Below are positions 8,821 through 18,846 of a stretch of 64,000 nucleotides of DNA, piece after piece (the first letter of the stretch is position 1; each line of letters starts with the position of its first letter). The notes under the pieces were generated by a model. The model was given only the letters and a program-made list of their open reading frames with translations, was not told where the DNA came from and did no database searches. This stretch comes from Pantoea sp. 1.19 (GTDB lineage: Bacteria > Pseudomonadota > Gammaproteobacteria > Enterobacterales > Enterobacteriaceae): NCBI RefSeq assembly GCF_001922585.1, contig NZ_MRBS01000002.1, positions 372,001 to 436,000 of the forward strand. The letters run 5' to 3'. The translations under genes were made by a program, and so were the position numbers.

Positions 8821-9881
8821 TCGCTGACCGCGCGGGTCTGCCACAGCGGCGGCCAGTCGCGACTGCCCTGCCAGCTATCACATGCCGACTGCGCGGCATA
8901 GTCGGCCAGTACAAAGGTTTTGCCATTGAATTGCCAGCGCGCACGCCAGCCGCAATCCCCCAGTCCGCGACCGCTGGCGGCGGTAGACAGCTGGCTGCTC
9001 ACCGCATCGTAACCGGCATTGATTAACTCGAGATGGCGATCGCCATGTCCGGGCGGGGTAAAAGGCAAACGCAGACTGATATCTCGGGCAACGTACGGCG
9101 GGCGGCGACTCACCTCCCACCCCAACGACACGGTGTTGTAAGCGCCCTTCTCGCAGCTCACCAGCAGCAGCGCCTTTGCGGCGGTGAGCGGCGCAATCGT
9201 CACCGCGCGGCTCAGCGGATCGAGCGAGCAGCCATCGGTATTCACCCGCCAGCTGCCAAAATCTATCAGGCCACGGCGCTCTTGCGGGCTGAGCGGTGGC
9301 GCGGCGTTACGCACCTGCCATACCTCCGGCGCCCGCGGCATCGGGGCCAGCGCCGTGGCCCCGCGCGGTCCGCGGCTGACCCAGGCACTCAGGCTACCCG
9401 CACGCCCCTGCTGACGATCCAGCTCCGCCAGCGCCGCCGCCAGGCCGTCCAGCCGGAAGGCCGCCTCGGGCTGCCAGGTCATTTGCAGGCTATCGGCGGC
9501 CATCATTTGCGCCAGAAACTCGCTGATGGCAATCGCGTGATGGGTGTGCAGATGGTGTGGCTGCACCTGCCAGTGTTTCAGATCGATCTGCAGCCGGCGG
9601 CCATCCAGCAGCAGCGTATCGGCCAGCGCTTCGCCGCGCAGCGGGCCGGTAAACGCGCTGCCGTAATCGAGGCGCAGCGTCGGCGCATCGTGGATGCCCG
9701 CCTGACGCGACAGGGTCATGACCAGACCGCGGTCGCCCGGTACACTGCGCACCACGCAGGCATTCAGGTTGGTGCAGGTCAGCTGCCAGTGGCCGAAAAG
9801 CGTCTGCAGCGGATCGGCACGCAGGCTGCCGCTCAGTAGCAACAAGGCGGTCAGCAGCAGCCCTTTTATTCCGTCAGGCAT
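8817..9881 (-). CDS. ypfG: Exported DUF1176 protein YpfG
   Basis: 354 residues. A cleavable signal peptide is clear: a hydrophobic run from about residue 7 to 19 ending at LRA, then mature DPLQTLFG. The rest fits DUF1176, of which E. coli YpfG is a member. The next gene on this strand is nudK, as in E. coli, where ypfG lies between tktB and nudK; here nrdDG has been inserted before it. Paired cysteines (about 36/42, and near the C terminus) fit a periplasmic disulfide protein. No biochemical role is established. The start has only a weak ribosome site. Confidence 0.82.
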   Translation of the reverse strand: MPDGIKGLLLTALLLLSGSLRADPLQTLFGHWQLTCTNLNACVVRSVPGDRGLVMTLSRQAGIHDAPTLRLDYGSAFTGPLRGEALADTLLLDGRRLQIDLKHWQVQPHHLHTHHAIAISEFLAQMMAADSLQMTWQPEAAFRLDGLAAALAELDRQQGRAGSLSAWVSRGPRGATALAPMPRAPEVWQVRNAAPPLSPQERRGLIDFGSWRVNTDGCSLDPLSRAVTIAPLTAAKALLLVSCEKGAYNTVSLGWEVSRRPPYVARDISLRLPFTPPGHGDRHLELINAGYDAVSSQLSTAASGRGLGDCGWRARWQFNGKTFVLADYAAQSACDSWQGSRDWPPLWQTRAVSD

Positions 9882-10054
9882 AGCAGCGATATATCCCCGC
9901 AGGAAAAACGGTCGTTAAGGCGCCGCACGCCGGGAGCCGGGGCCGGCAGCGGGCGGGCCGCGCAGGTGAGCATCCATCATCGAAGGGCCGTATGCGGCTT
10001 ACAATCGGATTTATCGGACTGTCCCGCGCACGTTTTCCACGCTCTATCGCCAGC

Positions 10055-10633
10055 TCAGGGTCTGAGCCAGCCGCGCAGCTGCGCGTGCTGCAGCAGCATA
10101 ATGGTTTTACCGTCGACGATCTCGCCGGCCGCTACCCTCGCCATCGCCTCCGGAAACGACAGCTCAAGCACCTCAATCTCCTCATCGTCGACGCCGCCGC
10201 CGGCATTGTCGCGCTGATCGGCCGCGTACTCTGCAGCAAAAAAGTGCAGTTGTTCGGTAACGCCGCCGGGAGACATATAGGCGGTAAACAGCTTTTCCAC
10301 TTCACCAATGCGGTAGCCGGTCTCTTCTATTGCTTCTTTACGGATGCAGGTTTCCGGCGAGTCATTATCCAGCAGGCCGGCGCAGGCCTCAATCAGCATG
10401 CCATCGGCATTCCCATTGATCCAGGTCGCTATGCGAAACTGACGGGTCAGCACCACGCTGTTTTTTTCGCGATTATAGAGCAGCAGAGTGGCCCCGTTGC
10501 CGCGATCGTAAACTTCGCGCTTGTGGCGCAAAGCACTGCCATCGGGGCGAGCGATCTCGTAGGTGTAGTTCCAGAGGGTGAACCAGTTTTCGGACAGGCA
10601 TTTCTTTTTGATCACGCGGACTGAGGCTGACAT
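10055..10633 (-). CDS. nudK: GDP-mannose pyrophosphatase (Nudix hydrolase)
   Basis: 192 residues, close to E. coli NudK (191). It hydrolyses GDP-mannose and similar sugar nucleotides. The Nudix box is [20 protein letters not shown]; the usual REUxEExGU reads KEAIEETGY, as I recall for E. coli NudK itself. MSPGGVTE and NAGGGVDDE segments are also family-specific. It lies 173 nt upstream of ypfG on the same strand with only GC-rich, featureless sequence between. Confidence 0.94.
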   Translation of the reverse strand: MSASVRVIKKKCLSENWFTLWNYTYEIARPDGSALRHKREVYDRGNGATLLLYNREKNSVVLTRQFRIATWINGNADGMLIEACAGLLDNDSPETCIRKEAIEETGYRIGEVEKLFTAYMSPGGVTEQLHFFAAEYAADQRDNAGGGVDDEEIEVLELSFPEAMARVAAGEIVDGKTIMLLQHAQLRGWLRP

Positions 10634-10695
10634 AGCGGCTCCGTAGTCAATAAGGAGCCTGCCATCATACGATCTGCGCGATCAAAACACTATCG

Positions 10696-10717
10696 GCGGG
10701 GACCGGGCGGTCCCCGC
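10696..10717 (-). terminator. Terminator after ansP
   Basis: A perfect 9-bp stem GCGGGGACC/GGTCCCCGC with a 4-nt loop lies seven nucleotides past the ansP stop. On the minus strand it is followed by CGATAGTGTTTTG, a moderate T-rich tail. Confidence 0.65.
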
Positions 10718-10723
10718 ACTGCG

Positions 10724-12223
10724 TCAACCGCGCGGTGACTCTTCCGCCAGCACCGGCGGCGCCTCTTCGTGATGCGCCTCATCATGCTCGGTCTGCGCCA
10801 CGGCGTAGACGCGCTTGCGCACCGCCAGCCAGCCCAGCGCCAGCAGCGCCGCCAGCAGCGGAATCGATGCCACGGTCCAGGTGCCGTTCGGATAATCGAA
10901 GGCCATCAGCACGATCACCGCGGCGAGAAACAGCAGCGTCAGCCACGAGGTGAAAGGCGCGCCCGGCAGCTTAAAGCTGACGTCGTCCGCCTTGCCCTCT
11001 TTGATCGCCTTGCGCAGGCGCATCTGGCAGACCACGATAAACGCCCAGGAGGAGATGATGCCCAGTGACGCGATATTTAGCACGATTTCAAACACCTGCG
11101 ACGGCACAATATAGTTGAGATAAACGCCAATCACGTAGATGGCGCAGGTCACCAGGATGCCCATGTAAGGAACCTGACTGCGGCTCATCTTCGACATGAA
11201 CTTCGGTGCGCCACCGCCCATCGACATAGAGCGCAAAATGCGGCCGGTGGAGTAAAGGCCGGAGTTCAGGCTGGAGAGCGCCGCGCTGAGCACCACGATA
11301 TTCATCACGCTGCCGACGTAAGGCACGCCCAGCTTGCTAAAGAAGGTAACAAACGGACTCTGACCGGCCTGATAGGCGTTCCACGGTAGCAGCAGCACCA
11401 GCAGCACGATAGAGCCGACGTAGAACAGACCAATACGCCAGATAACGCTGTTAATCGCTTTCGGCAGCATGGTTTTCGGATCTTTACATTCGCCGGCGGC
11501 GGTACCCACCAGCTCGACGGAGGCGAAGGCAAACACCACGCCCTGTATTAGCACCAGCGCGGCCAGCAGGCCGTGCGGGAAGATCCCGCCGTTATCGCTG
11601 ATCAGATGGAAGCCGGTAGCGTTACCGTCCAGCGGCTTGCCGCTGCCGAGGAACACCACCCCCACCACCAGAAAGGCCACGATTGCCAGCACTTTCACCA
11701 GGGCAAACCAGAACTCCATTTCAGCAAACCAGCGTACGCCGATCATGTTCATGGTCCCGACCAGCACCAGCGCGCCGAGGGCAAAGACCCACTGTGGTAC
11801 ATCGCCAAAGGCGCCCCAGTAGTGCATATATAGCGCCACGGCGGTGATATCGACAATCCCGGTCATCGCCCAGTTAACGAAATACATCCAGCCGCAGACG
11901 TAGGCCGCTTTTTCACCGAGAAACTCGCGCGAGTAGGAGACAAAGCTGCCGCTTGAAGGGCGGTGCAGCACCAGTTCGCCCAACGCGCGGAGGATAAAGA
12001 AGCAGAAAATCCCGCAGACCAGATAAACCAGCGCCAGCGCCGGCCCGGCGGCCTGCAAACGCCCCCCGGCACCGAGGAACAAGCCGGTGCCGATAGCGCC
12101 GCCGATGGCGATCATCTGCACATGGCGATTGTCCATCGCTTTGTTATAACCAGAATCGTGGGAGTTTAACCAGCGGCGCCGCGCCGCGCGCTGGGCGTCA
12201 GCCGACTTTTTATGACTTTTCAT
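10724..12223 (-). CDS. ansP: L-asparagine permease (APC family)
   Basis: 499 residues, exactly the E. coli AnsP length, with about 12 membrane helices. An inner-membrane amino acid/proton symporter. The conserved APC helix 1 (IAIGGAIGTGLFLGAG), the RALGELVLHRPSSGSF segment and FASVELVGTAAGE match AnsP rather than CycA or GabP. The start at 12223 (MKSHKK) fits family length; a much longer in-frame opening upstream has no support. E. coli carries aegA and narQ between nudK and acrD, so ansP is a local substitution. Confidence is high on family, slightly lower on asparagine as sole substrate. Confidence 0.93.
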   Translation of the reverse strand: MKSHKKSADAQRAARRRWLNSHDSGYNKAMDNRHVQMIAIGGAIGTGLFLGAGGRLQAAGPALALVYLVCGIFCFFILRALGELVLHRPSSGSFVSYSREFLGEKAAYVCGWMYFVNWAMTGIVDITAVALYMHYWGAFGDVPQWVFALGALVLVGTMNMIGVRWFAEMEFWFALVKVLAIVAFLVVGVVFLGSGKPLDGNATGFHLISDNGGIFPHGLLAALVLIQGVVFAFASVELVGTAAGECKDPKTMLPKAINSVIWRIGLFYVGSIVLLVLLLPWNAYQAGQSPFVTFFSKLGVPYVGSVMNIVVLSAALSSLNSGLYSTGRILRSMSMGGGAPKFMSKMSRSQVPYMGILVTCAIYVIGVYLNYIVPSQVFEIVLNIASLGIISSWAFIVVCQMRLRKAIKEGKADDVSFKLPGAPFTSWLTLLFLAAVIVLMAFDYPNGTWTVASIPLLAALLALGWLAVRKRVYAVAQTEHDEAHHEEAPPVLAEESPRG

Positions 12224-12900
12224 TCGCGTTCCTGTTTTGCCTGTCCACAACGGAGCGCCGGCGCACCCAATCGTTTGCGCGCCGACGGTGATACCCCTGC
12301 CTGTGATTATTATGTGCTGGCAGGGACCAAAATAATGGCGAAGAATACTAACCTCAACACGTGAGTAACTCAAAACAATGGCGGCGGGAAAAAGTGATAT
12401 TTTGTAAATTTTGCCGGCGAGGCGACAAATTGACTTTTCCCCCCTTGCGATCGGCCGCGAACGCGCTGGTGGCCGGGGCTGTACAGAATGCATTCAGCTA
12501 CGGGTGGCTATCTGACCAGCAGAAACGCCTGCTCGCGGGCAGGGTAACGACAACGTGGCTGGTTTGTCGCGCTCGCCGGCCAGGCCAGGCGGTAGGGGAC
12601 GCCTCGGGTCACGCAACGCCGGATAACCTAACCGGTAGCGCTCCCGGCCCCTCACGGTGCCCTCCCCGCTGGCACGTTAGCGGATTGTACACCAGGGCGG
12701 CGAACCCTTTGTGCGCCCGACCGTCGGATCGCCGATCGACGCTAAGCGCGGTAATTTACATTTTCTCCTCAATTTCTCCACGATTCCTGACGCGGCACCC
12801 GCTACAGTAATTCGGTACGGTGCGCCCTCCTCGTCCGCCGCCGTGCAGGCCGCGTTTAGCCAACCTCTTTCCCCGGATAGCGTTAAGGAGCAGCACCTCA
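12224..12900. other. Intergenic region between divergent ansP and acrD
   Basis: 677 nt with no supported gene. The segment next to ansP (about 12300-12430) is more AT-rich and probably holds the ansP promoter and leader; a GC-rich middle (12440-12700) shows nothing recognisable; 12750-12790 is AT-rich again and may hold the acrD promoter. I could not find convincing CpxR or BaeR sites, which control acrD in E. coli. Confidence 0.5.
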
Positions 12901-15900
12901 ATGGCGAATTTCTTTATCGGTCGCCCGATTTTTGCCTGGGTACTGGCGATTTTGCTTAGCCTTACCGGGATTCTGGCCATTTCGTCGTTGCCCATTGAAC
13001 AGTATCCGGACCTGGCGCCGCCGAACGTGCGCATCACCGCCAACTATCCCGGGGCGTCGGCGCAAACGCTGGAAAACACCGTCACGCAGGTGATTGAGCA
13101 GAACATGACCGGCCTGGACAACCTGATGTACATGTCTTCTCAGAGCAGCAATACCGGCCAGGCAACCATCACCCTCAGCTTTACCGCCGGAACCGATCCC
13201 GATGAGGCGCGCCAACAGGTGCAAAATCAGCTGCAAACCGCCCTGCGCAAGCTGCCACAGGCGGTACAGCAGCAGGGGGTCACCGTCAGCAAAACCGGCG
13301 ACAGCAATATTTTAATGATCGCCTTTGTGTCCACCGACGGCAGCATGAATAAGCAGGATATTGCCGATTACGTCGCCAGTAATATTCAGGACCCGCTTAG
13401 CCGCATCAGCGGCGTCGGCCAGGTCGATGCCTATGGCACCCAGTATGCGATGCGCATCTGGCTCGATCCCAATAAATTGATCAACTACCGCCTCACCACT
13501 CAGGACGTGATCAGCGCCATCACCTCACAAAACAGTCAGATTTCCGTCGGGCAGCTGGGCGGCACGCCGTCGGTCGACAATCAGGCGCTGAACGCCACCA
13601 TTAACGCCCAGTCGCTGCTGGAGACGCCGGCGCAGTTTCGCGCCATCACTCTGCGCGTCAACGCCGACGGCTCGGCGGTCACCCTCGGCGACGTGGCGGA
13701 CGTGGCGCTGGGCGGCGAAAAATATGACAACCTGTCGCGCTATAATGGCCAGCCCGCCTCCGGGCTGGGGGTAAAGCTGGCCTCCGGCGCTAACGAGCTG
13801 CAGACCGACCAGCGGGTACGGGCGCGGCTGGCGGAGCTGTCACAGTATTTCCCCCCCGGACTGGAGGCCAAAGTCGCTTATGAAACCTCGCCGTTTGTCA
13901 CCGCCTCCATTCGCGACGTGGTAAAAACGCTGCTGGAAGCGGTGCTGCTGGTCTTTCTGGTGATGTATCTGTTTTTACAAAACTTTCGCGCCACGCTGAT
14001 TCCCACCCTCGCGGTGCCGGTGGTGCTGCTCGGCACGTTCTGCGTGATTTACGCCTTTGGCTATAGCATCAATACCCTGACCATGTTCGCGATGGTCCTG
14101 GCTATCGGGCTACTGGTGGACGACGCCATTGTGGTGGTTGAAAACGTCGAGCGCATTATGAGCGAAGAAGGGTTGTCGCCGCGGGCGGCCACCCGCAAGT
14201 CGATGGGACAAATTCAGGGCGCGCTGGTGGGCATCACGCTGGTGCTGTCGGCAGTGTTTGTGCCCATGGCCTTTTTTGGCGGGACCGTGGGCGCCATTTA
14301 CCGCCAGTTCTCGGTCACCATCGTATCGGCGATGATGCTGTCGGTGCTGGTGGCCATGACCCTGACGCCAGCGCTGTGCGCCACCCTGCTCAGGCCGCTG
14401 ACGCAGGGGGAGCATCACGGACGCCGCGGCTTTTTTGGCTGGTTTAACCGCACCTTTAACCGCACCGCCGATCGCTACGCGCGCGGTGTGGATCGGATGA
14501 TAGCGAAAGCCGGCCGCTGGCTCCTGCTCTATCTGCTGCTGATTGCGGTAATGGCCGTTCTGTTCATCCGCCTGCCCACCTCGTTTTTACCGCAGGAAGA
14601 TCGCGGGGTCTTTATGACCCAGGTTCAGCTGCCGCCGGGCGCGACCCAGCAGCAGACGCTGAAGGTGGTGGAAAAAGTCGAGCAGTACTATCTGACGGCA
14701 GAGAAAGACAACGTGCTGTCGGTGTTTGCAACCGTCGGCTCCGGCCCCGGCGGTAACGGACAGAACGTCGCACGGCTGTTCGTCAGGCTAAAGGACTGGG
14801 ACCAGCGCAGCCGCGGGGACAACAGCGCCTTCGCTATCATTGCGCGCGCCAGCAAGGCGTTCCAGGCGATCAGGGAGGCGCGGGTGATCGCGAATAACCC
14901 CCCGGCGATCAGCGGCCTCGGCAGCGCCGCCGGCTTTGATATGGCGCTGCAGGACCACGCCGGCATCGGTCACGACAAGCTGATGGCAGCGCGCGATCGG
15001 CTGCTGGAGTGGGCCAATGCTTCACCGGAGCTTTCACGGGTGCGCCACAACGGCCTCGATGACAGCCCGCAGCTGCGCATTGACATTGATCAGCGTAAGG
15101 CCCAGGCGCTGGGGGTCGACATTGACGACATCAACGCCACCTTGACAACCGGCTGGGGCTCGACCTACGTCAATGACTTTCTGGATCGCGGCAGGGTGAA
15201 GAAGGTGTATGTGCAGGCGGCGGCGGAATACCGCATGCTGCCGGACGACATTGCCCGCTGGTACGTGCGCAACAACAGCGGCAATATGGTGCCGTTCAGT
15301 GCTTTCGCCACCTCGCGCTGGGAGACCGGCTCGCCGCGCCTGGAGCGCTATAACGGCTACGCGTCACTGGAGATCGTCGGCGAAGCCGCCCCCGGCGTCA
15401 GCACCGGTACCGCGATGCAGGTGATGGAAGCGCTGGTGGCCAGGCTGCCCGGCAACCTCGGGCTGGAGTGGACCGGCGTGTCCCTGCAGGAGCGGCTCAG
15501 CGGCTCTCAGGCGCCGGCGCTGTATGCCCTTTCGCTGCTGGTGGTCTTTCTCTGCCTGGCCGCCCTGTATGAAAGCTGGTCGATTCCTTTCTCGGTGATG
15601 CTGGTGGTGCCGCTCGGGGTACTGGGGGCACTGATGGCGACCTGGCTGCGCGGGCTGGAAAACGACGTCTACTTCCAGGTGGGTCTGCTGACGGTGATCG
15701 GTCTGTCGGCGAAAAACGCCATCTTGATTGTCGAGTTTGCCAATGATCTCAACGCCCGGGGGCTGGGGCTGCTGGAGGCGACCCGCCTCGCCAGCCGCCA
15801 GCGCCTGCGGCCGATCCTGATGACGTCGCTGGCCTTTATCTTTGGCGTGCTGCCGATGGCAATCAGCCGCGGTGCTGGCTCGGCCAGCCAGCACGCGGTC

Positions 15901-16014
15901 GGTACCGGAGTGATGGGCGGAATGATCGCCGCTACCCTGCTGGCGATTTTCTTCGTGCCGCTGTTCTTCATGCTGGTACGCCGCCGCTTTCCACTGCAAA
16001 AAACGCCGGAATAA
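12901..16014 (+). CDS. acrD: RND multidrug/aminoglycoside efflux pump AcrD
   Basis: 1037 residues, identical in length to E. coli AcrD. An inner-membrane trimeric proton antiporter that works with AcrA and TolC to export aminoglycosides, bile salts and other amphiphiles. The proton-relay pair DD is in [12 protein letters not shown] (about 407/408), and a lysine in the [13 protein letters not shown] segment (about 940) completes it. Two large periplasmic loops follow TM1 and TM7. The start at 12901 has AAGGAG ten nucleotides upstream; an in-frame extension to 12820 is not needed. No adaptor gene is adjacent, as in E. coli. A hairpin follows the stop. Confidence 0.96.
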   Translation: MANFFIGRPIFAWVLAILLSLTGILAISSLPIEQYPDLAPPNVRITANYPGASAQTLENTVTQVIEQNMTGLDNLMYMSSQSSNTGQATITLSFTAGTDPDEARQQVQNQLQTALRKLPQAVQQQGVTVSKTGDSNILMIAFVSTDGSMNKQDIADYVASNIQDPLSRISGVGQVDAYGTQYAMRIWLDPNKLINYRLTTQDVISAITSQNSQISVGQLGGTPSVDNQALNATINAQSLLETPAQFRAITLRVNADGSAVTLGDVADVALGGEKYDNLSRYNGQPASGLGVKLASGANELQTDQRVRARLAELSQYFPPGLEAKVAYETSPFVTASIRDVVKTLLEAVLLVFLVMYLFLQNFRATLIPTLAVPVVLLGTFCVIYAFGYSINTLTMFAMVLAIGLLVDDAIVVVENVERIMSEEGLSPRAATRKSMGQIQGALVGITLVLSAVFVPMAFFGGTVGAIYRQFSVTIVSAMMLSVLVAMTLTPALCATLLRPLTQGEHHGRRGFFGWFNRTFNRTADRYARGVDRMIAKAGRWLLLYLLLIAVMAVLFIRLPTSFLPQEDRGVFMTQVQLPPGATQQQTLKVVEKVEQYYLTAEKDNVLSVFATVGSGPGGNGQNVARLFVRLKDWDQRSRGDNSAFAIIARASKAFQAIREARVIANNPPAISGLGSAAGFDMALQDHAGIGHDKLMAARDRLLEWANASPELSRVRHNGLDDSPQLRIDIDQRKAQALGVDIDDINATLTTGWGSTYVNDFLDRGRVKKVYVQAAAEYRMLPDDIARWYVRNNSGNMVPFSAFATSRWETGSPRLERYNGYASLEIVGEAAPGVSTGTAMQVMEALVARLPGNLGLEWTGVSLQERLSGSQAPALYALSLLVVFLCLAALYESWSIPFSVMLVVPLGVLGALMATWLRGLENDVYFQVGLLTVIGLSAKNAILIVEFANDLNARGLGLLEATRLASRQRLRPILMTSLAFIFGVLPMAISRGAGSASQHAVGTGVMGGMIAATLLAIFFVPLFFMLVRRRFPLQKTPE

Positions 16015-16016
16015 CC

Positions 16017-16040
16017 GCAGGCAGCCGTCAGGCTGCCTGC
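16017..16040. terminator. Hairpin between convergent acrD and ypfM
   Basis: A perfect 10-bp stem GCAGGCAGCC/GGCTGCCTGC with a GTCA loop begins two nucleotides past the acrD stop. The loop contains the stop codon of the ypfM-like gene on the other strand. T-runs are weak on both sides, so termination strength is uncertain. Confidence 0.6.
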
Positions 16041-16165
16041 TGTGCGGCCGCTGTTTCTGCCCGCTCCTGGGCAACGATGCCGCTGCTGATGGTGGTTATC
16101 TCATCGGGCGACGGCCGCAGCATCGCCTCGATAAACGCTTTCCAGGTGTTCAGTTCTGTATCCAT
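16028..16165 (-). CDS. ypfM: Small protein YpfM, C-terminally extended (45 residues)
   Basis: Reads MDTELNTWKAFIEAMLR and then about 28 further residues rich in Ala, Gln and Glu. The first part matches, from memory, the 19-residue E. coli YpfM (ELGNWKDFIEVMLR) in the pattern E-L-x-x-W-K-x-F-I-E-x-M-L-R. It also lies in the same place, between acrD and yffB and convergent with acrD. Start ATG at 16165 has AGGA about eight nucleotides upstream. E. coli YpfM stops after the LRK; here the frame continues into the acrD terminator hairpin. No function is known for the family. The position and the motif together make a real gene likely despite its size. Confidence 0.8.
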   Translation of the reverse strand: MDTELNTWKAFIEAMLRPSPDEITTISSGIVAQERAETAAAQQAA

Positions 16166-16340
16166 GATCCTGTGTTCCTCGCACGTGTTGCCGGGCGAGT
16201 ATACCGCGGTCTCAGTGAGGGGAGAAGCGGCGTTCAGGCGGCGCCCACCGCCAATCGCTGGACAGGCGGGTAAGAATCTGTAACGTTGAGATCGGATTCA
16301 CACGCTTCTCTTCCCCCATCACGATCCTACAGGAGCGCTG

Positions 16341-16787
16341 ATGCAATTGATTTCTGAGACCAACCAACACCCACTCGACGTCGATCTTCCCGCGCTGGCG
16401 CGGCTGCTACAGCGCGGCGGGCTGGGTGAACGGGCGCCGGATGCGCTGGAAAGATCGTATCAACACAGCCAGTACCGCTGGTTTGGCTGGCAGGACAACC
16501 GGCTGATCGCCACCGCCCACGCCATCACCGACTTCACCTGGAGCGCCTACGTCTCTGATATTGTGGTCGACCCGGACGACCAGGGGCGCGGCTACGGTGA
16601 CCGGCTGATGCAGGCGATCCTCCGCGACCTCGCCCCGGTCAGCAAACTGTTTATCTACGCGGTACCGGATAAGGTCGCTTTTTATCAGCGCTGGGGATGT
16701 CGGCCACTGGCCACCGCGATGGTCTACGCCGACGGGCCCGCCCTCACGCGGCTGCAGCAGGGCGGCTACCTGAGCGATGCGCGGTAA
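16341..16787 (+). CDS. GNAT-family N-acetyltransferase
   Basis: 148 residues. The acetyl-CoA binding motif A is visible as [20 protein letters not shown] (about residues 72-91), preceded by a typical beta-strand region and followed by [21 protein letters not shown], a common GNAT C-terminal half with the FYxxxGF-like turn. The start has a strong AGGAG at 16331-16335. It transfers an acetyl group from acetyl-CoA to an unknown amine. E. coli has no gene here, so it is a small insertion between ypfM and yffB. Confidence 0.88.
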   Translation: MQLISETNQHPLDVDLPALARLLQRGGLGERAPDALERSYQHSQYRWFGWQDNRLIATAHAITDFTWSAYVSDIVVDPDDQGRGYGDRLMQAILRDLAPVSKLFIYAVPDKVAFYQRWGCRPLATAMVYADGPALTRLQQGGYLSDAR

Positions 16788-16852
16788 GCGGTTTGACCGC
16801 GTCGCCAGACAGGTTATCCTGTGGGCCCTTTTCCCCATTGCAAGAGGCCGCT

Positions 16853-17224
16853 ATGTCCCGCCAGCCTGCCACGCTGTATGGCATTAAAAACTGCGACACC
16901 ATTAAAAAAGCGCGTAATTTTCTGCGCACTGAGCAGATTGACTACCGCTTTCACGACTACCGCAGCGACGGACTCGACGCGGACTTTTTACAGCGCGCCA
17001 TCGATGTCCTCGGCTGGCAGGCGCTGCTGAACACCCGCGGCACCACCTGGCGCCAGCTGCCGGAGGCGGAGCGCGCCGCGGTTGACAGTGCGGAGCGCGC
17101 AAAAGCTCTGATGCTGGCTCATCCGGCGATGATTAAACGTCCGTTGCTCTGCGGCGCGGACGGCACTATGCTGCTGGGCTTTAACGACGCCAGCTACCAC
17201 GCTTTTTTTCAGGAGACGCCTTAA
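16853..17224 (+). CDS. yffB: ArsC/Spx-like thioredoxin-fold protein YffB
   Basis: 123 residues (E. coli YffB 118). ArsC superfamily with the active-site context [13 protein letters not shown] (Cys near residue 15) but without the arginine set of true arsenate reductases; E. coli and Pseudomonas YffB proteins bind glutathione-like thiols. The start at 16853 follows CAAGAGG. The stop is one nucleotide from dapE, so yffB-dapE-ypfN form an operon, as in E. coli. Confidence 0.93.
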   Translation: MSRQPATLYGIKNCDTIKKARNFLRTEQIDYRFHDYRSDGLDADFLQRAIDVLGWQALLNTRGTTWRQLPEAERAAVDSAERAKALMLAHPAMIKRPLLCGADGTMLLGFNDASYHAFFQETP

Positions 17225-17225
17225 C

Positions 17226-18353
17226 ATGCACTGTCCGGTCATCGAGCTGACCCAGCAACTGATCCGCCGCCCTTCCCTGAGCCCGGATGATGCCGGCTGC
17301 CAGGCCCTGCTGATTGCCCGACTGGAGGCGATCGGTTTCACCATCGAACCGATGCACATCGGTGATACCCAGAACGTCTGGGCGTGGCGCGGCGAAGGCG
17401 AAACGCTGGCCTTTGCCGGACACACCGACGTGGTACCGACCGGGGAGGTTAGCCGCTGGATCACTCCGCCGTTTGAGCCCATCATCCGCGATGGCGTCCT
17501 CTACGGACGCGGCGCGGCGGATATGAAAGGTTCACTGGCGGCCATGGTCGTCGCGGCCGAGCGCTTTGTCGCCGCCTGCCCCCAGCACCGCGGACGTCTG
17601 GCGTTTTTAATCACCTCCGATGAAGAGGCCAGCGCGGTTAACGGCACCGTCAAGGTGGTCGAGCGATTAATGGCGCGCCAGGAGCGGCTGGATTACTGCC
17701 TGGTGGGTGAGCCTTCCAGCACTGAAGTGGTCGGTGACGTGGTCAAGAACGGCCGTCGCGGTTCAATTACCGCGAACCTGACGGTGCACGGCGTGCAGGG
17801 GCACGTCGCCTATCCGCACCTCGCCGACAATCCGGTGCACCGCGCAGCCGCCTTTATTCAGCAGCTGGTCAGTATCGAATGGGACCAGGGTAATGATTTC
17901 TTTCCGCCGACCAGCCTGCAAATTGCCAATCTGCAGGCCGGCACCGGCAGCAACAACGTGATTCCGGGCGAGCTGTTCGTACAGTTTAATGTCCGCTTCA
18001 GCACCGAACTGACCGACGAAATGATCAAAGCGCACGTGCAGGCGCTGCTGGAGGAGCATCAGCTGCGCTATACCCTCGAGTGGAACCTGTCCGGTCAGCC
18101 GTTCCTGACCGAACGCGGCAAGCTGGTGGATGCGGTAATCAACGCGGTTGAACACTATAATGAAATCAGGCCGGCGCTGCTCACCACCGGCGGCACGTCA
18201 GACGGCCGTTTTATTGCCCGCATGGGGGCCCAGGTGGTGGAGCTCGGCCCGGTCAACGCGACCATTCACAAGATTAACGAATGCGTCAAAGCGTCCGATC
18301 TGCAACTGCTGAGCCGTATGTATCAGCGTATTATGGAGCAACTGATCGCCTGA
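17226..18353 (+). CDS. dapE: Succinyl-diaminopimelate desuccinylase
   Basis: 375 residues, the E. coli length. An M20 di-zinc hydrolase that releases succinate from N-succinyl-L,L-diaminopimelate in lysine and peptidoglycan precursor synthesis. Metal ligands and catalytic residues are visible: [11 protein letters not shown] (His, Asp), [10 protein letters not shown] (Asp), TSDEEASA (Glu-Glu), VGEPS and ATIHKINE (His). Starts one nucleotide after the yffB stop. dapA, an earlier enzyme of the same pathway, lies about 6 kb away on the opposite strand. Confidence 0.97.
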   Translation: MHCPVIELTQQLIRRPSLSPDDAGCQALLIARLEAIGFTIEPMHIGDTQNVWAWRGEGETLAFAGHTDVVPTGEVSRWITPPFEPIIRDGVLYGRGAADMKGSLAAMVVAAERFVAACPQHRGRLAFLITSDEEASAVNGTVKVVERLMARQERLDYCLVGEPSSTEVVGDVVKNGRRGSITANLTVHGVQGHVAYPHLADNPVHRAAAFIQQLVSIEWDQGNDFFPPTSLQIANLQAGTGSNNVIPGELFVQFNVRFSTELTDEMIKAHVQALLEEHQLRYTLEWNLSGQPFLTERGKLVDAVINAVEHYNEIRPALLTTGGTSDGRFIARMGAQVVELGPVNATIHKINECVKASDLQLLSRMYQRIMEQLIA

Positions 18354-18372
18354 TGGCGTCTCAGGAGACAGG

Positions 18373-18564
18373 ATGGAATGGCTAAAACATTACTGGTGGA
18401 TTTTGGTGATCGTGCTGATGGTGGGGATCCTTATCAACGTGATCAAAGATCTGAAACGCATCGATCCCAAAAAATATCTGGACAATAAACCGGATCTGCC
18501 GCCGCACCGCGATTTTAATGATAAATGGGATGACGAAGACGACTGGCCTAAGAAAAAGCCCTAA
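18373..18564 (+). CDS. ypfN: Small membrane protein YpfN (UPF0370)
   Basis: 63 residues. One N-terminal membrane helix (about residues 5-25, [17 protein letters not shown]) followed by a charged tail with [22 protein letters not shown], the conserved UPF0370 block. Follows dapE by 19 nt with AGGAG-like AGGAGACAGG as ribosome site. Function unknown. E. coli has ypfH next; here that gene is absent. Confidence 0.92.
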   Translation: MEWLKHYWWILVIVLMVGILINVIKDLKRIDPKKYLDNKPDLPPHRDFNDKWDDEDDWPKKKP

Positions 18565-18583
18565 TAAATACCCGCCTCTTTTT

Positions 18584-18606
18584 TTCAGGCCCCGCCGGGG
18601 CCTGAA
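18584..18606. repeat. Inverted repeat after ypfN
   Basis: A perfect 10-bp palindromic stem TTCAGGCCCC/GGGGCCTGAA with a GCC loop, about 20 nt past the ypfN stop. The T-run lies before the stem on the plus strand, not after it, so it does not look like a standard terminator in either direction. It may still act as a 3' end stabiliser. Confidence 0.6.
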
Positions 18607-18835
18607 CACGTCACGCTTTCCGCCGTTGCGCAGTTCGCGCGCAGAATGGTTATTTAATGCGATTGCCATCGCGATGTACTACTGCTGCCCGCCGTTCGTT
18701 TGTAGAATAATCCCGCTTCGCCCTGAGCAGCTGCGCATCAACGCGATCGGCTGCCGGCGGCTTAAGGAAGCCCGCCGTCGCTGACGACGGGCTGGCGCCG
18801 CCTACCGGCAGCGCACAGGGATAGTTATTACAAGG

Positions 18836-18841
18836 TATAAT
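18836..18841 (+). promoter_or_regulatory. Consensus -10 box just upstream of the glycosyltransferase
   Basis: TATAAT ends five nucleotides before the ATG at 18847. If used as a -10 element, transcription would begin at or next to the start codon, giving a leaderless message. The -35 region (about 18813-18818) is poor, and no strong ribosome site lies upstream of the ATG. Confidence 0.4.
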
Positions 18842-18846
18842 GTCGC

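Noticed and set aside
12820-12900. Upstream in-frame extension of acrD
   Set aside because: The ATG at 12901 has AAGGAG, gives exactly the E. coli length and the conserved MANFFI start.
18584-18606. Inverted repeat after ypfN considered as intrinsic terminator
   Set aside because: The T-run precedes the stem on the plus strand and would be an A-run after the stem on the minus strand, so neither direction has the required U-tail.
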